From an uncultured Verrucomicrobium sp. (lineage in GTDB: Bacteria > Verrucomicrobiota > Verrucomicrobiia > Methylacidiphilales > GAS474), in the NCBI GenBank assembly GCA_903889845.1, contig CAISZB010000579.1:1-9292 (forward strand): DNA of 9,292 bases, given 5' to 3'. Shown here piece by piece: positions 1 through 7,093 of this stretch (positions are counted from its first letter, which is position 1; every line of letters begins with the position of its first letter). The position numbers were made by a program, and so were the translations under genes. The notes beneath the pieces were generated by a model, which saw nothing but the letters and a program-made list of their open reading frames with translations, was not told where the DNA came from and ran no database searches.

Positions 1-660
1 GATTGGGCGGGGAAGGCTCCCGGGGCTCCCTTCAATTCAAGCAAATCGAAGGGACACGCGGTCCTCGACTGGAACGCCTACTTCACGCGGAACCTCCTCC
101 ACGCCCTGCCGATTGCGAATCGCTTCGACTATCCCCTCCGCCCGCCCGACGGCGCGGGGGCCGCGATTGCGAAGCCCTTCGCCGCCGGAGGCCATGCCGG
201 GGAGGATTGGAACACCGCTCCCGGCGACGCCGACCTGGGGGAGCCGGTCTATTCCCCCGCCGACGGCTGGGTCGCGCTGGCCCTCGATTTCCAGAGCGCC
301 TGGGGGAAGGTCGTCCTGGTCGATTATCGGCTCTCCCCTGGTTCCTCCCCCGCCGCCGTCGAGATGATGTTCGCCCACCTGGGCCGGATCGACGTGAAGC
401 CGCAGACCTTTGTCCGGCGCGGGCAGCCGATCGGGACGGTCGGCAATGCCGACGGGGTCTATCAGGCCCACCTCCACTGGGAGGTGCGGAACCGCCTCGG
501 CCTCGGTCTCGGCGGGGCCTATGCCGACGACCTTGGACCGTGGCTCAATCCTTCCGACTTCGTCGCCGCCCGGCGCGGGGACAACCGGACCGGCCCTGAG
601 GCGATGACGAAGGCGAAGCGGCTCCCGGAGGGGGAGTGGGAGAAATGGGGAGGAGATTGA
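1..660 (+). CDS. M23-family zinc metallopeptidase, C-terminal part (5' end outside window)
   Basis: The reading frame is open from base 1 to the TGA at 658-660, giving 219 residues of the C-terminal part of a protein that begins upstream of the window. It carries the signature of the M23 (LytM/lysostaphin-like) peptidase fold: an H-x-G-x-D motif (HAGED, H65 and D69, counted from the window edge), a mid-domain FAHLG segment (H126) and the H-x-H motif in HLHWEV (H157 and H159). H65, D69 and H159 would be the zinc ligands, with H126 and H157 catalytic. Members of this family cut peptide cross-links in peptidoglycan or act as inactive activators of amidases. All metal ligands are present here, so an active enzyme is likely. 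A residue-rich tail (about 185-219) with many charged residues follows the fold. No signal peptide can be judged because the N-terminus is missing. Substrate is unknown. Confidence 0.85.
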   Translation, partial: DWAGKAPGAPFNSSKSKGHAVLDWNAYFTRNLLHALPIANRFDYPLRPPDGAGAAIAKPFAAGGHAGEDWNTAPGDADLGEPVYSPADGWVALALDFQSAWGKVVLVDYRLSPGSSPAAVEMMFAHLGRIDVKPQTFVRRGQPIGTVGNADGVYQAHLHWEVRNRLGLGLGGAYADDLGPWLNPSDFVAARRGDNRTGPEAMTKAKRLPEGEWEKWGGD

Positions 661-693
661 TCTATATTGATCTAACTTATTAATTCTTGATCT
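657..693. promoter_or_regulatory. AT-rich region with three phased TTGATCT repeats
   Basis: Three identical heptamers TTGATCT start at 657, 667 and 687, so they sit 10 and 20 bp apart, one and two helical turns on the same face of the DNA. They lie in a sharply AT-rich stretch just upstream of the double-receiver gene; the first overlaps the stop codon of the peptidase gene. TTGATC at 657-662 could serve as a -35 element, with TTAATT at 680-685 as a -10 at 17-bp spacing, which would place transcription start near 692. Repeat copies and spacing are seen directly. A role as operator or promoter is inference. Confidence 0.35.
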
Positions 694-754
694 TTTGCGG
701 GGTTAATGAGATGAAACGGTTTAACGTAAAAAGAAGAGACCGCGCATTCCGATC

Positions 755-1525
755 ATGAATAGGCCCAGAGTCCTGGTGGTGGACGATAATCCCATGAATC
801 TGAAGCTCGTCTCCGACGTGCTTTCCTGCAATGGGTACGAGATCCTGGGGGCCGCCGACGCGGAGCAGGCCCGGGAGGCGATCCGGCAGACTCCGCCCGC
901 CCTGATCCTGATGGACATCGCCCTGCCGGGCATGGACGGGTTGGAGCTGACCCGCCTCCTGAAGGCCGACGAGTCGACCCGCTCCATCGTCATCGTGGCG
1001 CTGACCGCCTTCGCGATGCGGGGGGATCAGGAGAAGGTCCTGGCCGCCGGATGCGACGGTTACCTGACGAAGCCGATCAGCACTCGCAGCCTGGCCGGGC
1101 AGGTCGCCAGCTATCTCTCCTCCGAAAAGGCCGTCGAGCCGACCGGGGACAAGATGAAGATCCTCGTCGTCGAGGACAACCCCACCCACCTGAAGCTGGC
1201 CTGCCACGTGCTGGAGGCGGAAAACCTGGTGAACGGCGTGAGCGACGCGGAGCAGGCTTTCCGGGAGGCGAAGAAGAACAAGCCCCACCTCATCCTCCTC
1301 GACCTCGTCCTGCGCGATACGAACGGCCTCGACCTGGCGCGCAAGCTCAAGGCCGACCCGGAGACGCGGGACATCCTGATCGTCGCCGTGACGAGCTATC
1401 CCGACCGCTTTTCCAAGACCCAGGCCTTGGAGGCCGGATGCGACGCCTTCCTGCTGAAGCCGATCAGCACCCGCGAGCTTTCCAAGCAGCTGGCTGCCGA
1501 GATGCAGCGCAAGCAGCCGGCGTAG
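755..1525 (+). CDS. Response regulator with two receiver domains and no output domain (DivK/PleD-like)
   Basis: This 256-residue protein consists of two CheY-like receiver domains and nothing else. Receiver 1 (about 4-122) has the acidic pair D10/D11, phosphoacceptor D54 (LMDIALPG), T84 and K106 (KPIS). Its stretch after T84 (AFAMRGD) resembles DivK and the first receiver of PleD. Receiver 2 (about 134-250) has E140/D141, D183, T213 and K235, so both domains keep every residue needed for phosphorylation. The linker is only about ten residues. With no DNA-binding, GGDEF or kinase domain, the protein probably passes phosphate on or acts by protein contact in the cytosol. ATG at 755 starts the first receiver exactly. 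The nearest purine-rich stretch (729-737) is too far for a normal ribosome site, but the ATG overlaps the stop of a short upstream frame (711-758). The gene converges on the minus-strand unit with one base between stop codons. The partner kinase is unknown. Confidence 0.9.
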   Translation: MNRPRVLVVDDNPMNLKLVSDVLSCNGYEILGAADAEQAREAIRQTPPALILMDIALPGMDGLELTRLLKADESTRSIVIVALTAFAMRGDQEKVLAAGCDGYLTKPISTRSLAGQVASYLSSEKAVEPTGDKMKILVVEDNPTHLKLACHVLEAENLVNGVSDAEQAFREAKKNKPHLILLDLVLRDTNGLDLARKLKADPETRDILIVAVTSYPDRFSKTQALEAGCDAFLLKPISTRELSKQLAAEMQRKQPA

Positions 1526-1526
1526 C

Positions 1527-1712
1527 TTATTTCTCCCGCCCGTCCGTCGCCTTCCGCACCGCCCAGATCACGATTAGGATCAGCGGAAGGACGACGAGGA
1601 GGACGAAGGGGCGGCTGCGCAGCAGCGGCGCGCGCATCCCCAGGCGGGAGAAGACGAAGAGGCCCCCGGCAATTAGCGCAAGGCCCGTCAGGAGGCGGAA
1701 GAGGGCGGCCAT
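1527..1712 (-). CDS. Small two-helix membrane protein, unknown function
   Basis: This 61-residue frame starts at ATG 1712-1710 and ends with TAA at 1529-1527. It encodes two hydrophobic segments, about residues 5-22 and 35-52, separated by a short basic loop (SRLGMRAPLLRSR), with a charged C-terminal tail (RKATDGREK). The pattern predicts a small inner-membrane hairpin protein with both ends on the same side. A purine-rich AAGGGAAG just before the ATG is a good ribosome site, better than those of its neighbours. It begins only 14 bases after the stop of the UbiD-family gene, so it is almost certainly the third gene of the cysH-ubiD unit. I do not recognise the family. Codon use matches the neighbouring genes, and the hydrophobic pattern argues against a chance frame. 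Confidence 0.7.
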   Translation of the reverse strand: MAALFRLLTGLALIAGGLFVFSRLGMRAPLLRSRPFVLLVVLPLILIVIWAVRKATDGREK

Positions 1713-1726
1713 GGCTTCCCTTAAGT

Positions 1727-3193
1727 CTAGCGCGGGAAGCGCCGTTCGACCTCGGCGACGACGTCGGCGGGGAGGACGCATTTCTCCGGCCAGCCGCGCG
1801 TGTAGCCCTCGCCGGGGAGCTTTCGCGTGGCGTCGAAGCCGAGGTGGCTCCCGATGTTCGGCGTCGTCACGGCGTGGTCGAGGGCGTCGCAGGGGCCCTT
1901 GGTGAATTGGGTGTCGCGCTGGGGGTCGATGTTCGCGCAGAGGTGGAAGAGGACGTCGGAGGTGTTCCGGACATCGACGTCGGCATCGACGACGACGATC
2001 AGCTTCGTGAACATCATCTGTCCCATCCCCCACAGGCCGTGCATGATCTTGTAGGCCTGGTAGGGGTACTGCTTCTTGATGCTGACGAAGACGAGGTTGT
2101 GGAAGACCCCTTCGGCGGGGAGGGCGATATCGACGATCTCCGGGAAGTTCATTTTGAAGACCGGCAGGAAGAGATCGACGCTGGCGGTGCCGAGGTAGAA
2201 GTCCTCCATCGGCGGCTTTCCGACGATGGTGGCGGGGTAGAGGGCGTCCTTCCGGTGGGTGATGCAGGTGACGTGGAAGGTCGGGTAGGGATCGACCGGG
2301 GTGTAGAAGCCGGTGTGGTCGCCGAAGGGGCCCTCGGGCCGGAGCGGCTCGGCGGGATCGACGTAGCCCTCGATGACGAAGTCGGAATCGGCGGGGACTT
2401 CGAGGTCGCAGGTCTCGCACTTCACCATGGGGATCGCCTTCTTGCGGACGAATCCGGCGAGGAGCAATTCGTCGAGGCCGTCGGGGAGGGGGGCCGTGGC
2501 GGCGAAGGTGAGGGCGGGATCGCCGCCCAGGCAGACGGCGACGGGCATCCGGGTGCCGGTCTCGTAATAACGCTTCCCGTGGCGGGCGGCGACCTTGTGG
2601 GTCTGCCAGTGCATTCCGGTGGTCCACCCGTCGTAGACCTGCATCCGGTACATGCCGATGTTCCGTGCCCTGGTGTCGGGATCGCGGGTGTAGACGTTCG
2701 GCAGGGTGAAGAAGGGGCCGCCGTCGGCGGGCCAGCATTTCAGGACGGGGAGGAGGTCGAGGCCGGGGCCACCGTCCTTCGCGTGGAGGATGACTTCCTT
2801 GCACGGGCCGTCCTTCACGCGGGCGGGGCGGGTGTGGACGAGGTCGATGCCGTTGCGGACCAGGTCCCAGGCCTCGCGGAGGGAGGTGGGGGGCTTGGCT
2901 TTGACGATGGCCCCGATCTGGGCCTCGATGGCGCGGTGGTCCTCGACGCCCAGGGCGAGGCTCATCCGGCGGCGGGAGCCGTAGGCGTTGATGAGGACGG
3001 GGAAGGCGGAAATCGTTCCGTCGGCCAGGCGGGGCCTTTCGATCAGCAAGGCTTTGCCTCCATGGGGGCTCTTCATTTCCCGATCGGCGAGGGCGGTGAT
3101 CTCCAGATCGACGGAGACGGGCTCGGCGATGTGGACGAGTTCGCCCTCGGCTTCGAGCCGGTGGGCGAAGGCGGACATGGAGGCGTAGGCCAT
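1727..3193 (-). CDS. ubiD: UbiD-family prenylated-FMN-dependent decarboxylase
   Basis: The 488-residue protein matches the UbiD family in length (the E. coli enzyme is about 497) and in sequence. The clearest mark is EGPFGDHTG starting at E287. In the related enzyme Fdc1 the E and acidic residue of this motif act with an arginine in the active site, and both are kept here as E287 and D292. The segment RMQVYDGWTTGMHWQTHK and the C-terminal TPNIGSHLGFDATRK-GEG region are also typical. UbiD enzymes use prenylated FMN, made by UbiX, to remove the carboxyl group from aromatic acids: 4-hydroxy-3-polyprenylbenzoate in ubiquinone synthesis, or a naphthoate intermediate in the futalosine route to menaquinone. 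The sequence alone does not decide between these; the menaquinone role is the likelier if the host is verrucomicrobial. ATG 3193 lies 2 bases after the cysH stop, suggesting translational coupling. ATG 3178 is an alternative start five codons in. UbiX is not in the window. Confidence 0.88.
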   Translation of the reverse strand: MAYASMSAFAHRLEAEGELVHIAEPVSVDLEITALADREMKSPHGGKALLIERPRLADGTISAFPVLINAYGSRRRMSLALGVEDHRAIEAQIGAIVKAKPPTSLREAWDLVRNGIDLVHTRPARVKDGPCKEVILHAKDGGPGLDLLPVLKCWPADGGPFFTLPNVYTRDPDTRARNIGMYRMQVYDGWTTGMHWQTHKVAARHGKRYYETGTRMPVAVCLGGDPALTFAATAPLPDGLDELLLAGFVRKKAIPMVKCETCDLEVPADSDFVIEGYVDPAEPLRPEGPFGDHTGFYTPVDPYPTFHVTCITHRKDALYPATIVGKPPMEDFYLGTASVDLFLPVFKMNFPEIVDIALPAEGVFHNLVFVSIKKQYPYQAYKIMHGLWGMGQMMFTKLIVVVDADVDVRNTSDVLFHLCANIDPQRDTQFTKGPCDALDHAVTTPNIGSHLGFDATRKLPGEGYTRGWPEKCVLPADVVAEVERRFPR

Positions 3194-3195
3194 AG

Positions 3196-3939
3196 CTAGA
3201 TGCCCGAGCCGTCTTTTTCCGGCGTCGGGAGGTGGAGGCCGCACTCCCGCTTGAGGCCGAAGAAGCGGGTTTCCTCCTCGGTCATCCCTTCGCCCAGCTT
3301 CCGCGTGGTGTGGGTGTCCCCGATCGAGACGTAGCCCTGTTCCCAAAGGGGATGATAGGGGAGGTCGTGCTTCGTGAGGTAGAGGTAGACGTCCTTGTCG
3401 GTCCAGTCGACGATGGGGTGGACCTTGAGGAGGTTGTTCTGGACGGCGAGGACGCCGAGGCCCTTGCGCGTCGAGGCCTGCTGCCGCCGCAGCCCGGCGA
3501 GCCACGCCCACGCGCCCAGGTCGGCGAGGGCGCGCTGCATCGGCTCGACCTTGCGGATCGCGTTGTATTCGGTGATCCCTTCGACGCCCTTCTCCCACAG
3601 GAGGCCGTGGCGGGCCTCCATCCAGGCGGGGGAGAGGGGGGCGCTGTAGATTTTCACGTTCAGCTTCAGCCGCGCCGCGAGGGTATCGACGAACTGGTAG
3701 GTTTCGGCGAAGTGGTAGCCGGTGTCGATGAAGATGACCGGGATGCCGGGGGCGACCTGCGTCGCCAGGTGGAGGGAGACGGCGGCCTGCGCGCCGAAGC
3801 TGGAACTGAGGACGAGGCGCTCCCCGAAGGTCGCGACGGCCCAGGCGGTCCGCTCCTCCGCGGTCTTCGCGGCGAGGACGGCTTCGGCTTCGGCGAGGTC
3901 GAGGTTCAGCGGAGCGAAGAGGGGGGCGGCGGCAGTCAC
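3196..3939 (-). CDS. cysH: Phosphoadenosine phosphosulfate (PAPS) reductase
   Basis: This 247-residue cytosolic enzyme reduces PAPS to sulfite and adenosine 3',5'-bisphosphate with electrons from thioredoxin or glutaredoxin. It shows the family landmarks in order: the SSSFGAQ nucleotide loop (45-51), [11 protein letters not shown] (71-81), the arginine-rich [10 protein letters not shown] (149-158), [11 protein letters not shown] (174-184) and the C-terminal KRECGLH with catalytic C233. C233 is the only cysteine in the protein. The Cys pairs that bind the 4Fe-4S cluster of APS reductases are missing: YNAIRKVEP at 125-133 has no CC. It is therefore a PAPS rather than an APS reductase, which agrees with the APS kinase domain in cysNC next door. 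The start is a GTG (3939-3937) and no in-frame ATG lies upstream. The leader is a pyrimidine-rich run without a Shine-Dalgarno sequence. It is the first gene of the minus-strand unit and diverges from cysD. Confidence 0.93.
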   Translation of the reverse strand: MTAAAPLFAPLNLDLAEAEAVLAAKTAEERTAWAVATFGERLVLSSSFGAQAAVSLHLATQVAPGIPVIFIDTGYHFAETYQFVDTLAARLKLNVKIYSAPLSPAWMEARHGLLWEKGVEGITEYNAIRKVEPMQRALADLGAWAWLAGLRRQQASTRKGLGVLAVQNNLLKVHPIVDWTDKDVYLYLTKHDLPYHPLWEQGYVSIGDTHTTRKLGEGMTEEETRFFGLKRECGLHLPTPEKDGSGI

Positions 3940-3969
3940 GGGAGGGGAGAGATGGATATTCTACTTGTT

Positions 3970-3998
3970 CGATAGACGTTTAAATTGGCGATTGTCAA
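3970..3998 (-). promoter_or_regulatory. Candidate sigma-70 promoter for cysH-ubiD
   Basis: On the minus strand a perfect TTGACA (3998-3993) is followed after 17 bases by CTATCG (3975-3970), or TATCGA at 18 bases. This gives a full -35 and a weak -10 element. Transcription would start near 3963, about 24 bases before the GTG of cysH. The whole cysH/cysD divergent gap is only 70 bases, so the cysD promoter must overlap this site or lie inside cysH. No dyad operator is evident. Confidence 0.35.
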
Positions 3999-4009
3999 AC
4001 GGCGTCCGG

Positions 4010-4831
4010 ATGCCCAACGTAACTCGGATGACTCATTTGGACAAACTCGAAGCGCAGAGCCTCTTCATTCTCCGCGAGGCCTATCATGCGTTCAAGAAGA
4101 TTGCGATGCCCTGGTCGATGGGCAAGGACTCCAACGTCCTCATCTTCCTCTCGAAAAAGGCGTTTTGCGGCCATATCCCCTATCCCCTCCTCCACATCGA
4201 CACGACGTACGAGTTTCCCGAGATGCTCGAATTCCGCGACTGGGCGGTGAAGCAGTACGACCTCGACCTGATCGTGAAGATCAACGAGGAGGCCCGCGCC
4301 CGGGGCGTCGGCTACGAGACCCACGACCCCGTCACCGTCACGCACGAGTTGAAAACCGTCGCCCTCCAGCAGGCGATGGCGGAGCACGGTTGGCACGGCC
4401 TCATCACCGGCATCCGCCGGGACGAGGACTCCACCCGGGCGAAGGAGCGCTATTTCTCCCCCCGCAACGCCGACTTCGAGTGGGACTACAAGGACCAGCC
4501 GCCCGAGTTCTGGAACCAGTTCACGACGACCGTGAAGCCGGGCGAGCACGTCCGCATCCAGCCCCTTCTCGACTGGAGCGAGGTCGATATCTGGTCCTAC
4601 ATCAAGAGGGAGAACATCCCCGTGCCGAAGCTCTACTTCGCCAAGGACGGGAAGCGTTACCGCTCCATGGGCTGCAAGCCGATCACGAAGGCGATCGACA
4701 GCAACGCCTCCACCATCGACGAGATCATCGAGGAGCTGCGCCACACGAAGACCTCCGAACGCGCGGGCCGCGCCCAGGACCACCACGAGCGCAACGCGAT
4801 GCAGAAGCTCCGGGCGAAGGGGTTCATGTAA
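4010..4831 (+). CDS. cysD: Sulfate adenylyltransferase small subunit
   Basis: CysD is the catalytic ATP-pyrophosphatase subunit of ATP sulfurylase. It makes APS from ATP and sulfate, driven by GTP hydrolysis in CysN. The first residues ([17 protein letters not shown]) match the typical CysD N-terminus. The PP-loop is WSMGKDSNV, followed by [13 protein letters not shown] and [14 protein letters not shown], which is characteristic of the family; the tail TSERAGR-Q also fits. The product is 273 residues from ATG 4010 or 267 from ATG 4028, shorter than the 302 of E. coli CysD because the segment before the RSMGCKPIT region is compact. The frame stays open upstream into the antisense of cysH, but homology begins only near 4028, so one of these two ATGs is the real start; [10 protein letters not shown] makes 4028 a strong candidate. 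It leads a two-gene operon with cysNC, 61 bases downstream. Confidence 0.93.
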   Translation: MPNVTRMTHLDKLEAQSLFILREAYHAFKKIAMPWSMGKDSNVLIFLSKKAFCGHIPYPLLHIDTTYEFPEMLEFRDWAVKQYDLDLIVKINEEARARGVGYETHDPVTVTHELKTVALQQAMAEHGWHGLITGIRRDEDSTRAKERYFSPRNADFEWDYKDQPPEFWNQFTTTVKPGEHVRIQPLLDWSEVDIWSYIKRENIPVPKLYFAKDGKRYRSMGCKPITKAIDSNASTIDEIIEELRHTKTSERAGRAQDHHERNAMQKLRAKGFM

Positions 4832-4855
4832 TCCCTTCCGGCCCGCTTTCCCGAA

Positions 4856-4892
4856 CCCTTTTTCTTTTCATTTCCGTACCCTTCCCGTCCCC
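4856..4892 (+). promoter_or_regulatory. Pyrimidine-rich leader of cysNC with no Shine-Dalgarno sequence
   Basis: Of the 37 bases before the cysNC ATG, 33 are C or T (purines only at 4870, 4876, 4878 and 4887). No purine-rich ribosome site is present, so initiation must use another signal, such as binding of ribosomal protein S1 to the unstructured pyrimidine tract or coupling from cysD. The composition is seen directly. The mechanism is inference. Confidence 0.4.
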
Positions 4893-6809
4893 ATGTCTTC
4901 CGAACTCGAACGCCTCAAAATCGTCATCGTCGGCCACGTCGATCACGGCAAATCGACCCTCATCGGCCGCCTCTTCTTCGACACGAACTCGTTCCCCGAG
5001 GGGAAGGTCGAGTCGATCCGCAAGGCCTGCGAGGCGGAAGGGATGGACTTCGAGTATTCCTTCCTCCTCGACGCTCTCCTGGAGGAGCAGGAGCAGAACA
5101 TCACGATCGACACGACGCAGATCCAGTTCCAGACGCCGAAGCGGAAGTACGTCATCATCGACGCCCCCGGCCACAAGGAATTCCTCAAAAACATGATCAC
5201 CGGCGCGGCGAGCGCCGACGCCGCGATCCTTCTCATCGACGCGAAGGAGGGTGTGCAGGAGCAGTCCCGCCGTCACGGCTTCCTCCTCTCCCTCCTGGGC
5301 GTGAAGCAGGTGATCGTCGCGGTGAACAAGATGGACCTCGTCGGCTTCGATCAGGCCCGGTTCGCCGCCATCGTGGAGGAATACCGGGAGTTCCTGGCGA
5401 AGCTCAACGTCGTCCCCTCCCACTTCATTCCGATCTCCGCGCGGCACGGCCACAACATCGTCGCGCCGAGCGCCGACCTGCCCTGGCACACGGGCCTCTC
5501 CGTCCTCCAGGCCCTCGATTCCTTCGCGCCGCCCGCCTCGGCCTCCGGGCTGCCGCTCCGGTTCTCCGTCCAGGACGTCTACCGCTTCGACGAGCGCCGG
5601 ATCATCGCCGGGCGGATCGAGACGGGCCGCCTCCGCGTCGGCGACGAACTCATCTTCTGGCCCGACCGGAAACGGAGCCGGGTGAAGTCGATCGAGTGGT
5701 GGGGGGCGACCGAGCCCCGCCAGGAGGTCGAGGCCGGGTTCTCCACGGCCATCACGTTGGAGGAGCAGATCTTCGTCGAGCGCGGCCAGGTTGCCTCCCA
5801 TCGGAGCGAGGGTCCCGCCGAGGGGCGGGAGATCCGCGCCCGCCTCTTCTGGCTCCACGAGACCCCATTGGAATTGAACCAGTCCTACACGCTGCGCCTC
5901 GCTGCCCAGTCGGTCAGCGCCCAGGTGACGAAGATCGAGCGGGTCATCGATTCGAGCACCCTCGACGTCGCGGCCCTGGCCGGGACGGAGGTGAAGAAGA
6001 ACGAGGTGGCCGAGGTCGTCCTGCGGACGCGGAAGCCGCTCGCCTTCGACAACAGCGACCGGATCACCGAGACGGGCCGCTTCGTCCTCCTCCAAGGCAA
6101 GGGCTCGCGGATCGGCGGCGGCGGCATCATCTACGGGGCGAACTATCCGACGACGCCCGCCGATGCCGACGCGGTGAAGAGCGACAACATCACGTGGGTC
6201 GAGGGCGAGGTGACGAAGGAACTGCGCGACCGGCACTTTGGACATCAGGGCGCGGTCGTCTGGTTCACCGGTCTCTCCGGCTCGGGGAAATCGACCCTTG
6301 CCTCCCGGCTGGAGAGGGCGCTCTTCCAGTCCGGCATCGGGGCGACGATTCTCGACGGGGACAACCTCCGCCACGGCCTCTGCTCCAACCTCGGCTTCTC
6401 CGACGAGGATCGGGTGGAGAACATCCGCCGCGCCGGGGAGGCGGCGAAGCTTATCGCCGACGCGGGGCTGGTCGTCATCACCTCCCTCATCTCCCCCTTC
6501 CGGGCCGACCGGAAGCGGGTGCGCGACATTTGCCGGGAGGAGGGGGTCCCGTTCCTGGAGGTCTACCTCGACGTCCCCCTCGAAGTCTGCGAGGCGCGGG
6601 ATGTGAAGGGGCTCTACAAGAAGGCGCGTGCCGGGGAGATCAAGAAGTTCACCGGCATCGATTCCCCCTACGAGGCCCCGGAAGCCCCCGACCTGGTGAT
6701 CAAGACGGCCGAGATTTCCCAGGAGGAAGCCCTGGCCCTGCTGCTGGAGCGCGTCCGCCGTCTGGCCGATCCGGGGCAGACACTGATTCCGCCGGGCGAG
6801 GGGATCTAA
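4893..6809 (+). CDS. cysNC: Bifunctional sulfate adenylyltransferase GTPase subunit / APS kinase
   Basis: The 638-residue protein joins two enzymes of sulfate activation. Residues 1 to about 430 are the EF-Tu-like GTPase CysN. It has the P-loop GHVDHGKST (14-22), DAPGH (90-94), NKMD (145-148) and then beta-barrel domains (from about 218). It couples GTP hydrolysis to APS formation by CysD. Residues about 445-630 are APS kinase (CysC), which phosphorylates APS to PAPS. This domain has a second P-loop, GLSGSGKST (460-468), DGDNLRHGL (from 488), and ISPFRADR, whose S534 aligns with the serine that can be phosphorylated in E. coli CysC. Both nucleotide sites look intact. The CysN P-loop has His where the E. 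coli type has Asp (GSVDDGKST), marking the other large CysN clade. ATG 4893 gives the expected N-terminus. The gene follows cysD in the same operon and ends 21 bases before a strong terminator. Confidence 0.95.
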   Translation: MSSELERLKIVIVGHVDHGKSTLIGRLFFDTNSFPEGKVESIRKACEAEGMDFEYSFLLDALLEEQEQNITIDTTQIQFQTPKRKYVIIDAPGHKEFLKNMITGAASADAAILLIDAKEGVQEQSRRHGFLLSLLGVKQVIVAVNKMDLVGFDQARFAAIVEEYREFLAKLNVVPSHFIPISARHGHNIVAPSADLPWHTGLSVLQALDSFAPPASASGLPLRFSVQDVYRFDERRIIAGRIETGRLRVGDELIFWPDRKRSRVKSIEWWGATEPRQEVEAGFSTAITLEEQIFVERGQVASHRSEGPAEGREIRARLFWLHETPLELNQSYTLRLAAQSVSAQVTKIERVIDSSTLDVAALAGTEVKKNEVAEVVLRTRKPLAFDNSDRITETGRFVLLQGKGSRIGGGGIIYGANYPTTPADADAVKSDNITWVEGEVTKELRDRHFGHQGAVVWFTGLSGSGKSTLASRLERALFQSGIGATILDGDNLRHGLCSNLGFSDEDRVENIRRAGEAAKLIADAGLVVITSLISPFRADRKRVRDICREEGVPFLEVYLDVPLEVCEARDVKGLYKKARAGEIKKFTGIDSPYEAPEAPDLVIKTAEISQEEALALLLERVRRLADPGQTLIPPGEGI

Positions 6810-6829
6810 TTCTCCGATCAAAGCAGCTG

Positions 6830-6865
6830 AAAAGCCGGAAGGGAAATTGCCCTTCCGGCTTTTTT
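6830..6865 (+). terminator. Intrinsic terminator of cysD-cysNC
   Basis: A perfect 14-bp stem pairs 6830-6843 (AAAAGCCGGAAGGG) with 6850-6863, around a 6-base loop (AAATTG). It is followed by a run of six T that begins within the stem (6860-6865). It starts 20 bases after the cysNC stop. The matching A run on the 5' side means it could also stop transcription from the other strand. Confidence 0.92.
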
Positions 6866-7093
6866 ATTGGCTCCGGAACCTCCCTCAGTACCGGTCTCTG
6901 CCCGATCCCCGCAACTTTGGAGCGGTGGGATGCGTCGAGGTATTGGCTATGTGGTTTTTAAGATAAATAGATCACGTGTGGCAATTAAGCGCAGCGTCGG
7001 GAATCGGGTTCTTTCTTTTGTTTTAACAGGTTTAATTGGAGGGCCTTCCGACGCCGGAAGAGGAGAAACCCTCAATCAAAAGAAAGCGCGCTT

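Noticed and set aside
1844..3199. 451-residue open frame on the plus strand opposite the UbiD-family gene
   Set aside because: The translation is dominated by Gly, Val, Asp and Glu, as expected from the antisense of a GC-rich gene. The opposite strand encodes a clear UbiD protein.
3722..4009. N-terminal extension of cysD into the cysH region
   Set aside because: The frame stays open but runs antisense to the conserved N-terminal half of cysH, and CysD homology starts only near 4028.
4824..6821. 665-residue open frame on the minus strand opposite cysNC
   Set aside because: It mirrors the codon pattern of cysNC in GC-rich DNA, has low-complexity Asp/Gly/Leu/Arg-rich translation with no domain, and lies fully over a well-supported gene.
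6943..6969. Possible promoter TTGGCT ... TAAATA before the chemoreceptor gene
   Set aside because: The spacing is 15 bases and the -10 match is poor. No sigma-28 or sigma-54 consensus was found either.
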